NCBI GenBank assembly: GCA_038329675.1
Contig: JBBQNE010000143.1
Coordinates: forward strand, 1 to 7,768
Direction of reading: 5' to 3'
Source: JANXVY01 sp038329675
Lineage (GTDB): Bacteria > Pseudomonadota > Alphaproteobacteria > Rhizobiales > Hyphomicrobiaceae
DNA: 7,768 bases
The notes under the pieces are model-generated. The model searched no databases, was not told the DNA's origin, and saw only the letters and a list, made by a program, of their open reading frames with translations. Below are positions 1 to 5,155 of this stretch, in pieces. The position numbers and the translations under genes were made by a program. Every line of letters begins with the position of its first letter. Within the stretch, counting starts at the first letter, position 1.

Positions 1-366
1 GTCTATGAACTCTTCTACCGCCACGATCGCGACCGTGAGACGAGCGCAGACAGCTTGCTGCTCGTCATGCGACAGGGGCAATTGCTGGGCGCCGACCGGT
101 GGGGCGGATTAATCTCAGGCCGCTGCCGCTTCGACGCTTCAACTGGACAACACCGCTTCGAAGTGATGTTTGATGCACCCGCTGACGGGCAACTTGTAAC
201 TGGCAGCGCGCCACCTGCGACCGCTCAACCAATCGAACTCGTTCCAGATATCACGGACGGCGGTAAAGCGACCGGAACAGTTGACCTGTTTGGCGAGAGC
301 ATCCGGCTTGAATTACACTACCGCGGCCCGCTACCGGTGCCGCCAGCCGTGCGCCAACGCGCTTAG
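1..366 (+). CDS. GrlR-like family protein, 3' part only (5' end outside window)
   Basis: The reading frame is open from base 1 and ends with TAG at 364-366, giving 121 visible residues; the start lies off the left edge. The visible protein contains LLLVMRQGQLLGADRWGG, followed by alternating short beta-like stretches and a closing GTVDLFGESIRLELHYRG. The pattern of a strand, 'dG.llGaD', a glycine, then 'L.G.....G' near the end resembles small beta-barrel GrlR-like proteins, first known as negative regulators of type III secretion. This assignment rests on pattern only. Many family members are stand-alone proteins of unknown role and no secretion gene is visible here. The gene converges on hisA, leaving a 129-base spacer. 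Confidence that it is a real gene is high; confidence in the family is moderate. Confidence 0.6.
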   Translation, partial: VYELFYRHDRDRETSADSLLLVMRQGQLLGADRWGGLISGRCRFDASTGQHRFEVMFDAPADGQLVTGSAPPATAQPIELVPDITDGGKATGTVDLFGESIRLELHYRGPLPVPPAVRQRA

Positions 367-400
367 GTGGCGAAGGTTCGTTGAGTGGCGAGTGGTTGCC

Positions 401-419
401 GGTGGGTGGGGTGGTGGGG
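401..419 (+). other. G-run tract with quadruplex potential in the convergent spacer
   Basis: Four or more runs of two to four G separated by single T occur on the + strand between the GrlR-like stop (366) and the hisA stop (496). The first seven bases (401-407, GGTGGGT) can also pair with ACCCACC at 441-447, so a hairpin competes with a quadruplex. No T-tract follows, so a classical terminator is not supported. It may slow convergent polymerases or be simple low-complexity sequence. The rest of the spacer (367-495) shows nothing else. Confidence 0.35.
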
Positions 420-495
420 TCTGCCAGCCCACATCCATCAACCCACCATTTAGACTTCAACACCTCACCACACCCGCCCGTTAGGCGATTGCCCC

Positions 496-1230
496 TTAAC
501 CCGTCACCGCGTCGAGCATGACCAACGCCGCCGCCGGATCAATCCGGCCGTCATAAAGCGCTCGACCCGAGATGGCGCCTTCGAGAATGCGGCACTCCCG
601 ACGAGCCAACGCCACGATGTCAGCCATCGACGCGAGGCCACCCGAAGCAATAACTGGGATCCGGGTCGCATGAGCCAGTTCCAACGTCGCCGGTATATTG
701 AGGCCTGCCAGCAGGCCATCTCGGTCAATGTCTGTGTAGATGATGGCTGCCACGCCAGCATCCTCAAACCTCAACGCAAGTTCGGCAGCCGTCAGTTCGC
801 TGGTTTCCGCCCAGCCTTCAACAGCGACCCGACCACCCTTGGCGTCAATGCCAACAACAACCCGATCAGGAAACAACCGACAGGCGTCACGAACAAGTTG
901 CGGATCACGCACCGCAACCGTGCCGAGGATCACCCGTCGTATGCCACGCCCAAGCCAACGCTCAATCGTCGCCAGATCGCGAATGCCACCGCCAAGTTGG
1001 CAAGGCATCGTGATCGAAGATAAAATCCGATCAACCGCCTCGCCATTGACGGGCTTGCCCTCGAACGCTCCATTCAAATCGACGATGTGCAAATAGCGGA
1101 AGCCCTGGCTCTCGAACGCTCGCGCTTGCGCTGCTGGATCGTCATTGAACACGGTCGCAGCCGACATGTCGCCAAGCTTCAGTCGCACACACTGCCCATC
1201 TTTAAGATCGATGGCCGGGAAGAGGATCAT
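496..1230 (-). CDS. hisA: HisA, phosphoribosyl-formimino-AICAR-phosphate (ProFAR) isomerase
   Basis: This cytoplasmic enzyme of histidine synthesis opens and isomerises the ribose of ProFAR to give PRFAR, the substrate of HisH-HisF. The 244-residue length is normal. It is a (beta-alpha)8 barrel with the family opening MILFPAIDLKDGQCVRL. The catalytic aspartates are visible as Asp8 (AID) and Asp129 (GIDAKGG). Phosphate-binding loops appear at LGGGIRD (about 79-85) and at VIASGGLAS. The ATG at 1230 gives the canonical N-terminus, but I see no good Shine-Dalgarno; a CGGG-AAAG-CCCG mini-hairpin lies directly upstream at 1231-1242. hisH, its usual upstream neighbour, is separated from it by two opposite-strand genes, so hisA probably needs its own promoter in 1231-1393. 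hisF, normally next, is not downstream. Confidence 0.97.
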   Translation of the reverse strand: MILFPAIDLKDGQCVRLKLGDMSAATVFNDDPAAQARAFESQGFRYLHIVDLNGAFEGKPVNGEAVDRILSSITMPCQLGGGIRDLATIERWLGRGIRRVILGTVAVRDPQLVRDACRLFPDRVVVGIDAKGGRVAVEGWAETSELTAAELALRFEDAGVAAIIYTDIDRDGLLAGLNIPATLELAHATRIPVIASGGLASMADIVALARRECRILEGAISGRALYDGRIDPAAALVMLDAVTG

Positions 1231-1332
1231 CGGGAAAGCCCGTCGTTACGTCGCATGAAGTTTGCCTTGGTCCGCCCATCATGCCAGCAGGCGTTGCAGA
1301 CGCATCGCCAACACATGTTGCAGATCAGGCGC

Positions 1333-1351
1333 GTTGCCACAACTTGGCAAC
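1333..1351. repeat. Inverted repeat overlapping a candidate -35
   Basis: GTTGCCA (1333-1339), five bases, then TGGCAAC (1345-1351): perfect 7-base arms. The right arm contains the TTGGCA proposed as the -35 of the next gene. The size and spacing suit a dimeric regulator's operator. It also lies upstream of hisA on the other strand, so it could serve either gene. Functional assignment is inference. Confidence 0.35.
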
Positions 1352-1373
1352 AGTTGCATGCGAACAGTATGAG
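1344..1373 (+). promoter_or_regulatory. Candidate promoter of the clamp-motif gene
   Basis: TTGGCA (1344-1349; five of six match TTGACA), an 18-base spacer, then TATGAG (1368-1373; four of six match TATAAT). The predicted transcript start is near 1380, just before the gene. The LexA-type box (1362-1376) covers the -10, as expected for a repressed SOS promoter. No transcript data are available. Confidence 0.4.
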
Positions 1374-1376
1374 AAC
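1362..1376 (-). promoter_or_regulatory. Predicted LexA (SOS) box, perfect GTTC-N7-GTTC
   Basis: Read on the - strand the sequence is GTTC TCATACT GTTC, a perfect match to the GTTC-N7-GTTC direct repeat established as the LexA operator of Alphaproteobacteria. It lies 47 bases before the chosen ATG (1424) of the + strand gene, over its candidate -10. It is also about 130 bases upstream of hisA on the other strand. The same motif recurs upstream of the next gene, which makes chance less likely. Confidence 0.65.
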
Positions 1377-1423
1377 ATTGCAGTTGTACTGCTATGCATA
1401 AACTGGGTTGCGAGAGTTTGAGC

Positions 1424-1780
1424 ATGATGCCGCAGCTTGACATTGAGCCTCTATCGTCGGGTCCAGACAACGCCGAACCGAAAGCTGCGATCCCGCCGCC
1501 TTCGCGCGCCCTAACAGAAGCAGACGCGATCGAACTCTGGCTTGCCCGGTGGCTCAAGACGCCACGCAAGGTCATTTTGGCCCGCTACGCCTGCGACGCT
1601 CGGCGCATTTATGAGGTTTGGGAAGGCCTCCGCTTTCCAGGTAGTCGCGCCAAAGCGCTCGACCGTCTGCGGGAACTGCACCCCGCATTGCCGACCCAGA
1701 TCGATATTAGCCACCATCGCCGCATACCTCGCGGGACCCACCCGTCACAGCTGTCGCTCTTTGAGCAAGGCACCAGCTGA
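1424..1780 (+). CDS. Small HTH-like protein with C-terminal beta-clamp-binding motif; possible SOS gene
   Basis: I do not recognise a named family. From ATG 1424 the product is 118 residues; an upstream in-frame ATG at 1394 would give 128. I prefer 1424 (or 1427) because GCGAGAG at 1410-1416 can serve as ribosome site, while 1394 has none. The N-terminal ~28 residues are proline-rich and probably disordered. The core (about residues 29-84) is helical and basic; its part reading ARYACDARRIYEVWEG resembles a helix-turn-helix. The tail carries QLSLF at residues 109-113 (bases 1748-1762), matching the bacterial beta-sliding-clamp-binding consensus QL[SD]LF. A perfect LexA-type box lies over the candidate promoter. 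Inference: a DNA-damage-induced accessory protein recruited to DnaN. It is in tandem with the Cas2-like gene 226 bases downstream, which has its own box. Confidence 0.75.
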   Translation: MMPQLDIEPLSSGPDNAEPKAAIPPPSRALTEADAIELWLARWLKTPRKVILARYACDARRIYEVWEGLRFPGSRAKALDRLRELHPALPTQIDISHHRRIPRGTHPSQLSLFEQGTS

Positions 1781-1814
1781 AGTTGCATTTCGCGCTATTG
1801 ACTTGAGAGGGGGG

Positions 1815-1829
1815 GACCATAATTAGAAC
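1815..1829 (-). promoter_or_regulatory. Degenerate LexA-like box (one mismatch)
   Basis: Read on the - strand: GTTC TAATTAT GGTC, one base off the GTTC-N7-GTTC consensus. It overlaps TAATTA (1820-1825), which sits 16 bases after TTGACT (1798-1803), so it could mark a second promoter for the Cas2-like gene. On its own the motif is weak; it gains weight only from the perfect box 43 bases downstream. Confidence 0.25.
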
Positions 1830-1846
1830 AAAGACAGATTTTATCG

Positions 1847-1875
1847 TAGACTGATCGGAAAATTCCATATATGTT
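1847..1875 (+). promoter_or_regulatory. Candidate promoter of the Cas2-like gene
   Basis: TAGACT (1847-1852), a 17-base spacer, then TATGTT (1870-1875), each sharing four or more bases with the sigma-70 consensus. The -10 overlaps the LexA-type box at 1873-1887, the same arrangement as at the upstream gene. The implied untranslated leader is about 125 bases. A competing -35/-10 pair lies at 1798-1825. The rest of the 226-base spacer (1781-2006) is AT-richer than the flanks and holds no gene I can support. Confidence 0.35.
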
Positions 1876-1887
1876 CTACACATGTTC
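1873..1887 (+). promoter_or_regulatory. Predicted LexA (SOS) box, perfect GTTC-N7-GTTC
   Basis: GTTC TACACAT GTTC on the + strand, a perfect match to the alphaproteobacterial LexA operator. It stands 119 bases before the ATG of the Cas2-like gene, in a non-coding AT-richer region. It is the second perfect copy within about 500 bases. I found no third perfect copy elsewhere in the window on either strand. Confidence 0.65.
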
Positions 1888-2006
1888 AAAGCTCTGCGGT
1901 TGACGCATAAACCCTCCGCAAAGTTCGCGACTCAAAAAAGACTCCCGTTGCGTATGTATGGCGTAGGCCGATTATGCCCCCTCCCACAGCCCAAGTGAGG
2001 TATCCC

Positions 2007-2399
2007 ATGCGCACGCTTCTGATCTCCTACGACCTCGCACGCCCGCACCGTAACAAGCACGTGCTCGCGCAAGAGATCATGCGCATCGGCGGCCGCTGGG
2101 CTCGCCCACTCGAAAGCACCTGGTATGTGACGACCGGCAGCAACGAGGTGGAAATCGAATCGCGCTTGGCACGTTTGCTCGACACCGAAGACGGGCTGCT
2201 CATCCAGGCCGTTTCCGAGGAAGCCGTGTTGTCAAACACGCAACTCCGCTGGTTCCGTCAGCGCCGTGCCGATGTCGGGTCTGCTGAGACAACAAACATC
2301 ATCGCGTTCCCGCTGATTGCTGCACCACCCGCGCAGGCCGAGTTTCCATTCCCCGATCACGCAGACGACGACAGCGCCAACGACAGCGCAGCAGCCTAA
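2007..2399 (+). CDS. Cas2-like / SinR-family ferredoxin-fold protein with acidic C-terminal extension
   Basis: Start ATG 2007 is chosen because AAGTGAGG (1993-2000) gives a good ribosome site six bases upstream and the family normally begins at the first beta strand; an earlier in-frame start at 1974 lacks this. The product is 130 residues. The opening MRTLLISYDL ends in Tyr8-Asp9, the position of the conserved Asp of Cas2-fold proteins, and RWARPLESTWYV (30-41) matches the SinR/Cas2-like second strand. The fold occupies about residues 1-88. The remaining ~40 residues form an unusual proline- and aspartate-rich tail. There is no CRISPR array, cas1 or other cas gene, so this is a stand-alone member and nuclease activity should not be assumed. 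A perfect LexA-type box lies upstream. The gene converges on hisH with only 17 bases between stop codons. Confidence 0.8.
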   Translation: MRTLLISYDLARPHRNKHVLAQEIMRIGGRWARPLESTWYVTTGSNEVEIESRLARLLDTEDGLLIQAVSEEAVLSNTQLRWFRQRRADVGSAETTNIIAFPLIAAPPAQAEFPFPDHADDDSANDSAAA

Positions 2400-2402
2400 G
2401 TA

Positions 2403-2435
2403 CTTGGAGTGGGCAGCTACGGCGCCCACTTCAAG
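2403..2435. terminator. Hairpin at the convergent end of the Cas2-like gene and hisH
   Basis: Twelve bases from 2403 (CTTGGAGTGGGC) pair with 2424-2435 (GCCCACTTCAAG) with one G-U pair and a nine-base loop. Neither strand has a T-tract after it, so intrinsic termination is uncertain. The hairpin contains the last codons and TAG of hisH, so those bases serve both coding and structure. It may act as a weak two-way stop or protect the transcript end. Confidence 0.35.
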
Positions 2436-3178
2436 AAGTTTGAGATCAGCGTGAGGCCCAGTGCCTGGCTTTTCTCGGGATGAAATTGGACGCCCACGAT
2501 CGTGTCCAAAGCGACCATGGCTGTGACCGGCGCGCCGTAGTCGGTCACAGCCACGACACACGCGGGATCGTCGGCCGCGAGGTGGTAAGAATGCACAAAA
2601 TAGGCGTGTAGCCCGCCGGGACCGAGCGCGATCCCATCAAGCAACGGATGCAATGGCGCATCAGCTGCCCGATCGGCAGTCCCAACAGAATTTGCCCCGC
2701 CAGAACCGGCCGCGGTAGAAGTAACCCATTGACGACCCCCGCGGTCCGTTATCTGGCGAGCATCAGGCATCGACAGCGTATTCCAGCCCATGTGCGGCAC
2801 CTTCAAGCTGCGATCGTTTGGCTCGATGCGTCGAACTTCGCCCGGGATCCAATTCAGGCCATCGGTTTCAACAAACTCGAGCCCGCGGGTTGCCAGCAAC
2901 TGCATCCCAACGCAGATGCCCAAAAACGGTCGCGCGCGCCGTTGGACAACACCGCTCAGCGTTTCGATCATGTCAGGGACAGCAGCGAGACCCGCTTTGC
3001 AGTCGGCAAACGCGCCAACGCCCGGCAATACGATCCGATCGGCGGCCGCAGCTTCGGCAGCACGTGAGGTCACAATGATACGTTGGTTTAGACCGCCATC
3101 GCGAGCAGCCCGTTCAAAAGCCTTCGCCGCCGAATGCAAATTGCCCGAGCCGTAGTCGATGATAGCAACCGTCTGCAT
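2417..3178 (-). CDS. hisH: HisH, glutaminase subunit of imidazole glycerol phosphate synthase, with internal insertion
   Basis: This class I glutamine amidotransferase supplies ammonia to HisF to make imidazole glycerol phosphate and AICAR. The nucleophile Cys89 is in GICVGMQLL, and His233 and Glu235 are in QFHPEKS, completing the catalytic triad. The N-terminal IDYGSGNL is canonical. ATG 3178 is the start: its A is shared with the TGA of the upstream DUF2628 gene, implying translational coupling; a TTG one codon earlier is unlikely. At 253 residues it is about 40 longer than the usual 200-216. The excess lies at about residues 139-175, between GWNTL and HPLLDGI, and is rich in Ala, Gly, Ser and Thr. 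All known catalytic parts are intact, so it is probably functional. The partner hisF is not in the window. Confidence 0.96.
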   Translation of the reverse strand: MQTVAIIDYGSGNLHSAAKAFERAARDGGLNQRIIVTSRAAEAAAADRIVLPGVGAFADCKAGLAAVPDMIETLSGVVQRRARPFLGICVGMQLLATRGLEFVETDGLNWIPGEVRRIEPNDRSLKVPHMGWNTLSMPDARQITDRGGRQWVTSTAAGSGGANSVGTADRAADAPLHPLLDGIALGPGGLHAYFVHSYHLAADDPACVVAVTDYGAPVTAMVALDTIVGVQFHPEKSQALGLTLISNFLKWAP

Positions 3179-3720
3179 CAACGGCCCGTGAAGCCCACAG
3201 TCTTGCCGCCGAATATCCGGTCAAGCGAAGTTGCCAGCACGCCGCGACGCGATTGCATCGGTTCGGCCTGCTCAAGCGACGTCGACTGGCTCGGATCGGC
3301 TCGTTCAATCGCACGATTGGGCCGGATCAGGGCCTGGCGCGGCAGCCAATTGTCTAAGAACCGCCGCTCGCACTCATCCCGCGTACGGCCGATCACAGCT
3401 CCATGCGTCATCCAACCAAGCCGGTCGAGCTTACGGCGCTCAAACTCGTTGACCTCAAATGCAAACACCGTGTTGAGCGCAACCAATGCGATTGCCACCC
3501 ATTGATCACCTGCATCAACGGCCGCCAGCAACAAAACGATACCAACCAGCGCAGCGACGTAAACTGCCGTCGCCACGTACAGCCGCTTCAGAAGCAACGC
3601 GATGGGCCCAAAGATAAAAACGTTCCAGTCGAAACCGTCTTTGACGAACGCCATTAGTGCTGCCCGATCTGCCCGGTCGGTTGGCGCTCCAGGTGGCTCA
3701 TGCACGGTGTAAGTTTTCAT
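3178..3720 (-). CDS. DUF2628-type membrane protein in the his operon
   Basis: This 180-residue protein of unknown function matches the DUF2628 type often found between hisB and hisH in Hyphomicrobiales. It starts MKTYTVHEPP. Hydrophobic segments occupy about residues 33-44, 47-68 and 72-90, so it is probably an inner-membrane protein. They are followed by a charged segment (FEVNEFERRKLDRLGW) and a polar C-terminal tail of about 50 residues rich in Arg, Ser and Glu. ATG 3720 overlaps the hisB stop by four bases (ATGA), and its own TGA shares one base with the hisH ATG, so it is translated from the his message. No link to histidine synthesis itself is known to me. Confidence 0.88.
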   Translation of the reverse strand: MKTYTVHEPPGAPTDRADRAALMAFVKDGFDWNVFIFGPIALLLKRLYVATAVYVAALVGIVLLLAAVDAGDQWVAIALVALNTVFAFEVNEFERRKLDRLGWMTHGAVIGRTRDECERRFLDNWLPRQALIRPNRAIERADPSQSTSLEQAEPMQSRRGVLATSLDRIFGGKTVGFTGR

Positions 3721-4313
3721 CCAGCAAGTCTCCCTTTGGTCGAGGGCACCCGGCCTACCTGTGCAGCGTCGAGCGCAATCGCACTACGCAAAGCTCGGGC
3801 CAACCCTTTGAAGCAGGTTTCCGCGATGTGGTGGTTGTTGGCGCCATATAAATTGGCAACATGGACCGTGATGCCTGCGTTCTGTGCGAACGCCTGAAAC
3901 CATTCTCGAAAGAGTTCCGTGTCGATCTCGCCAAGCTTGTCGCGTGTGAACGTCACATCCCACACCAGAAATGGTCGACCCGACACATCAACAGCAACCC
4001 GCGTCATCGCCTCATCCATCGGCAGATGGATGTCGGCATACCGCGCAATGCCAGCGCGATCTCCCAGCGCCTTCGCCACGGCTTGGCCCAAGACGATGCC
4101 ACAATCTTCGGTCGTGTGATGGTAATCGATGTGTAGATCACCCTGCGCTGCAATCGTGATGTCGATCAGCGAATGCCGCGCCAGCTGCTCCAGCATATGG
4201 TCAAGGAAACCGATGCCAGTGTTGACGTCATACGCCCCGGTCCCATCGAGCGAGACGGTTGCCGAAATCGTGGTCTCTTTGGTCGTCCTGGCAATCGTTG
4301 CGGTACGTGACAA
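3717..4313 (-). CDS. hisB: HisB, imidazoleglycerol-phosphate dehydratase
   Basis: This cytoplasmic manganese enzyme dehydrates imidazole glycerol phosphate to imidazole acetol phosphate. It is 198 residues, normal for the stand-alone dehydratase and without the phosphatase domain fused in enteric bacteria. Metal-binding motifs are intact: DYHHTTED (63-70) and NNHHIAE (159-165), plus GFLDHML (35-41) and the basic C-terminus STKGRLAG. The start is TTG at 4313: it gives the family N-terminus, no in-frame ATG lies just upstream, and GGGAT sits at a suitable distance. The rare start may lower yield. The 146-base gap to the acyltransferase gene (4314-4459) could hold a promoter, but I see no convincing -35/-10. 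It is the first gene of the overlapping hisB-DUF2628-hisH run. Confidence 0.97.
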   Translation of the reverse strand: MSRTATIARTTKETTISATVSLDGTGAYDVNTGIGFLDHMLEQLARHSLIDITIAAQGDLHIDYHHTTEDCGIVLGQAVAKALGDRAGIARYADIHLPMDEAMTRVAVDVSGRPFLVWDVTFTRDKLGEIDTELFREWFQAFAQNAGITVHVANLYGANNHHIAETCFKGLARALRSAIALDAAQVGRVPSTKGRLAG

Positions 4314-4459
4314 GAAAATATCCCGGTATCCTGAAAGAACGTAACAGCACTCAACGCCTAACGCTACTGACAGAAAGTTAACGCCGCCCTGCCATGCGCT
4401 CCTGGTGCAAATTTCGAATGACGAGCGCCTCGCACCTCAATCAGCTTCATCGCTCTCAT

Positions 4460-5095
4460 CTAGGGGCGCGCCCAGGCCTGGATGGGATCATAGACTGCCT
4501 GAATTGCCGCCATATCAGTGTCGAAGTCTCCGCTCGGATCAAAAATCTTAGCCACACCGATGACGCGCCGCCGATAATCGATGAAGCACAGCACGATCGG
4601 CACACGCGCTCCGACGGCAATATGATAAAAACCAGTTTTCCACTTCACGCTAGCGCTGCGCGTTCCCGACGGCGGGATAACGAGCACCAGCCGGTCCTGG
4701 CGACTAAACCACGCCACCATCTGTTCGACCGCATTGTTAGCTTTCGTGCGATCAATCGCGACACCACCGAGCCATCGCATCACGCCGCCGAACGGCCACC
4801 GGAATAGCGTGTGCTTCCCCATCCAGTGAACCCGCCGCCCCCACACCAATCCCGCTGACAGCGCGTGAGGCAGATCCCAATTGGTCGTGTGGGGCGCTGC
4901 AACCACGACGTATTTTGCGATGTCGGGCAACGCACCTTCAATCCGCCAGCCACCTGCCCACAGCCAAGCGCGAGCTACCGGACGAAACACCCGCACCGCA
5001 AGCGGGACGCGAGGAAGATTTGAATCAATCTTTGGCGAGGCCGGTTCGCGATCGGTCCTGTCGCCGTGATGATTCTGCGTTCCATCCGTCAGCAT
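4460..5095 (-). CDS. Lysophospholipid acyltransferase (LPLAT) superfamily protein, PlsC-like
   Basis: A 211-residue protein of the LPLAT/AGPAT superfamily, whose members transfer acyl chains to glycerolipids at the inner membrane. Motif I is present as HTTNWD, with His69 and Asp74 giving the catalytic H-X4-D. Motif II is GGVAIDRT (110-117). Motif III reads PPSGTRS (141-147) where the superfamily usually has P-E-G-T-R, so Ser replaces the usual Glu. KWKTGFYHIA and VPIVLCFIDY follow as in the short bacterial subgroup. ATG 5095 is supported by GGAGAG six bases upstream (5102-5107). The substrate cannot be read from sequence; a role in membrane or specialised lipid acylation is inferred. It lies 60 bases after the universal stress gene and 146 before hisB, same strand. 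Confidence 0.85.
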   Translation of the reverse strand: MLTDGTQNHHGDRTDREPASPKIDSNLPRVPLAVRVFRPVARAWLWAGGWRIEGALPDIAKYVVVAAPHTTNWDLPHALSAGLVWGRRVHWMGKHTLFRWPFGGVMRWLGGVAIDRTKANNAVEQMVAWFSRQDRLVLVIPPSGTRSASVKWKTGFYHIAVGARVPIVLCFIDYRRRVIGVAKIFDPSGDFDTDMAAIQAVYDPIQAWARP

Positions 5096-5155
5096 AACGC
5101 GCTCTCCAGGTGGTCAGGCCCGCTGGTTTAGCCAGCGCGTTCAAAGCAGGCCCCG

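Noticed and set aside
670..1096. Long + strand open frames opposite hisA
   Set aside because: They are antisense shadows of a clearly coding, catalytically complete hisA and show no recognisable domain.
1974..2399. CRISPR-Cas locus, because of the Cas2-like gene
   Set aside because: There is no repeat array, cas1 or other cas gene in the window. Stand-alone Cas2-like/SinR proteins are common outside CRISPR systems.
2648..3155. Several long + strand open frames opposite hisH
   Set aside because: hisH is intact with its triad on the other strand; the antisense translations look random and have no ribosome sites I trust.
5121..5137. Terminator between the universal stress and acyltransferase genes
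   Set aside because: The 6-base-pair CGCTGG/CCAGCG stem has no T-tract on either strand, and the genes may be co-transcribed.
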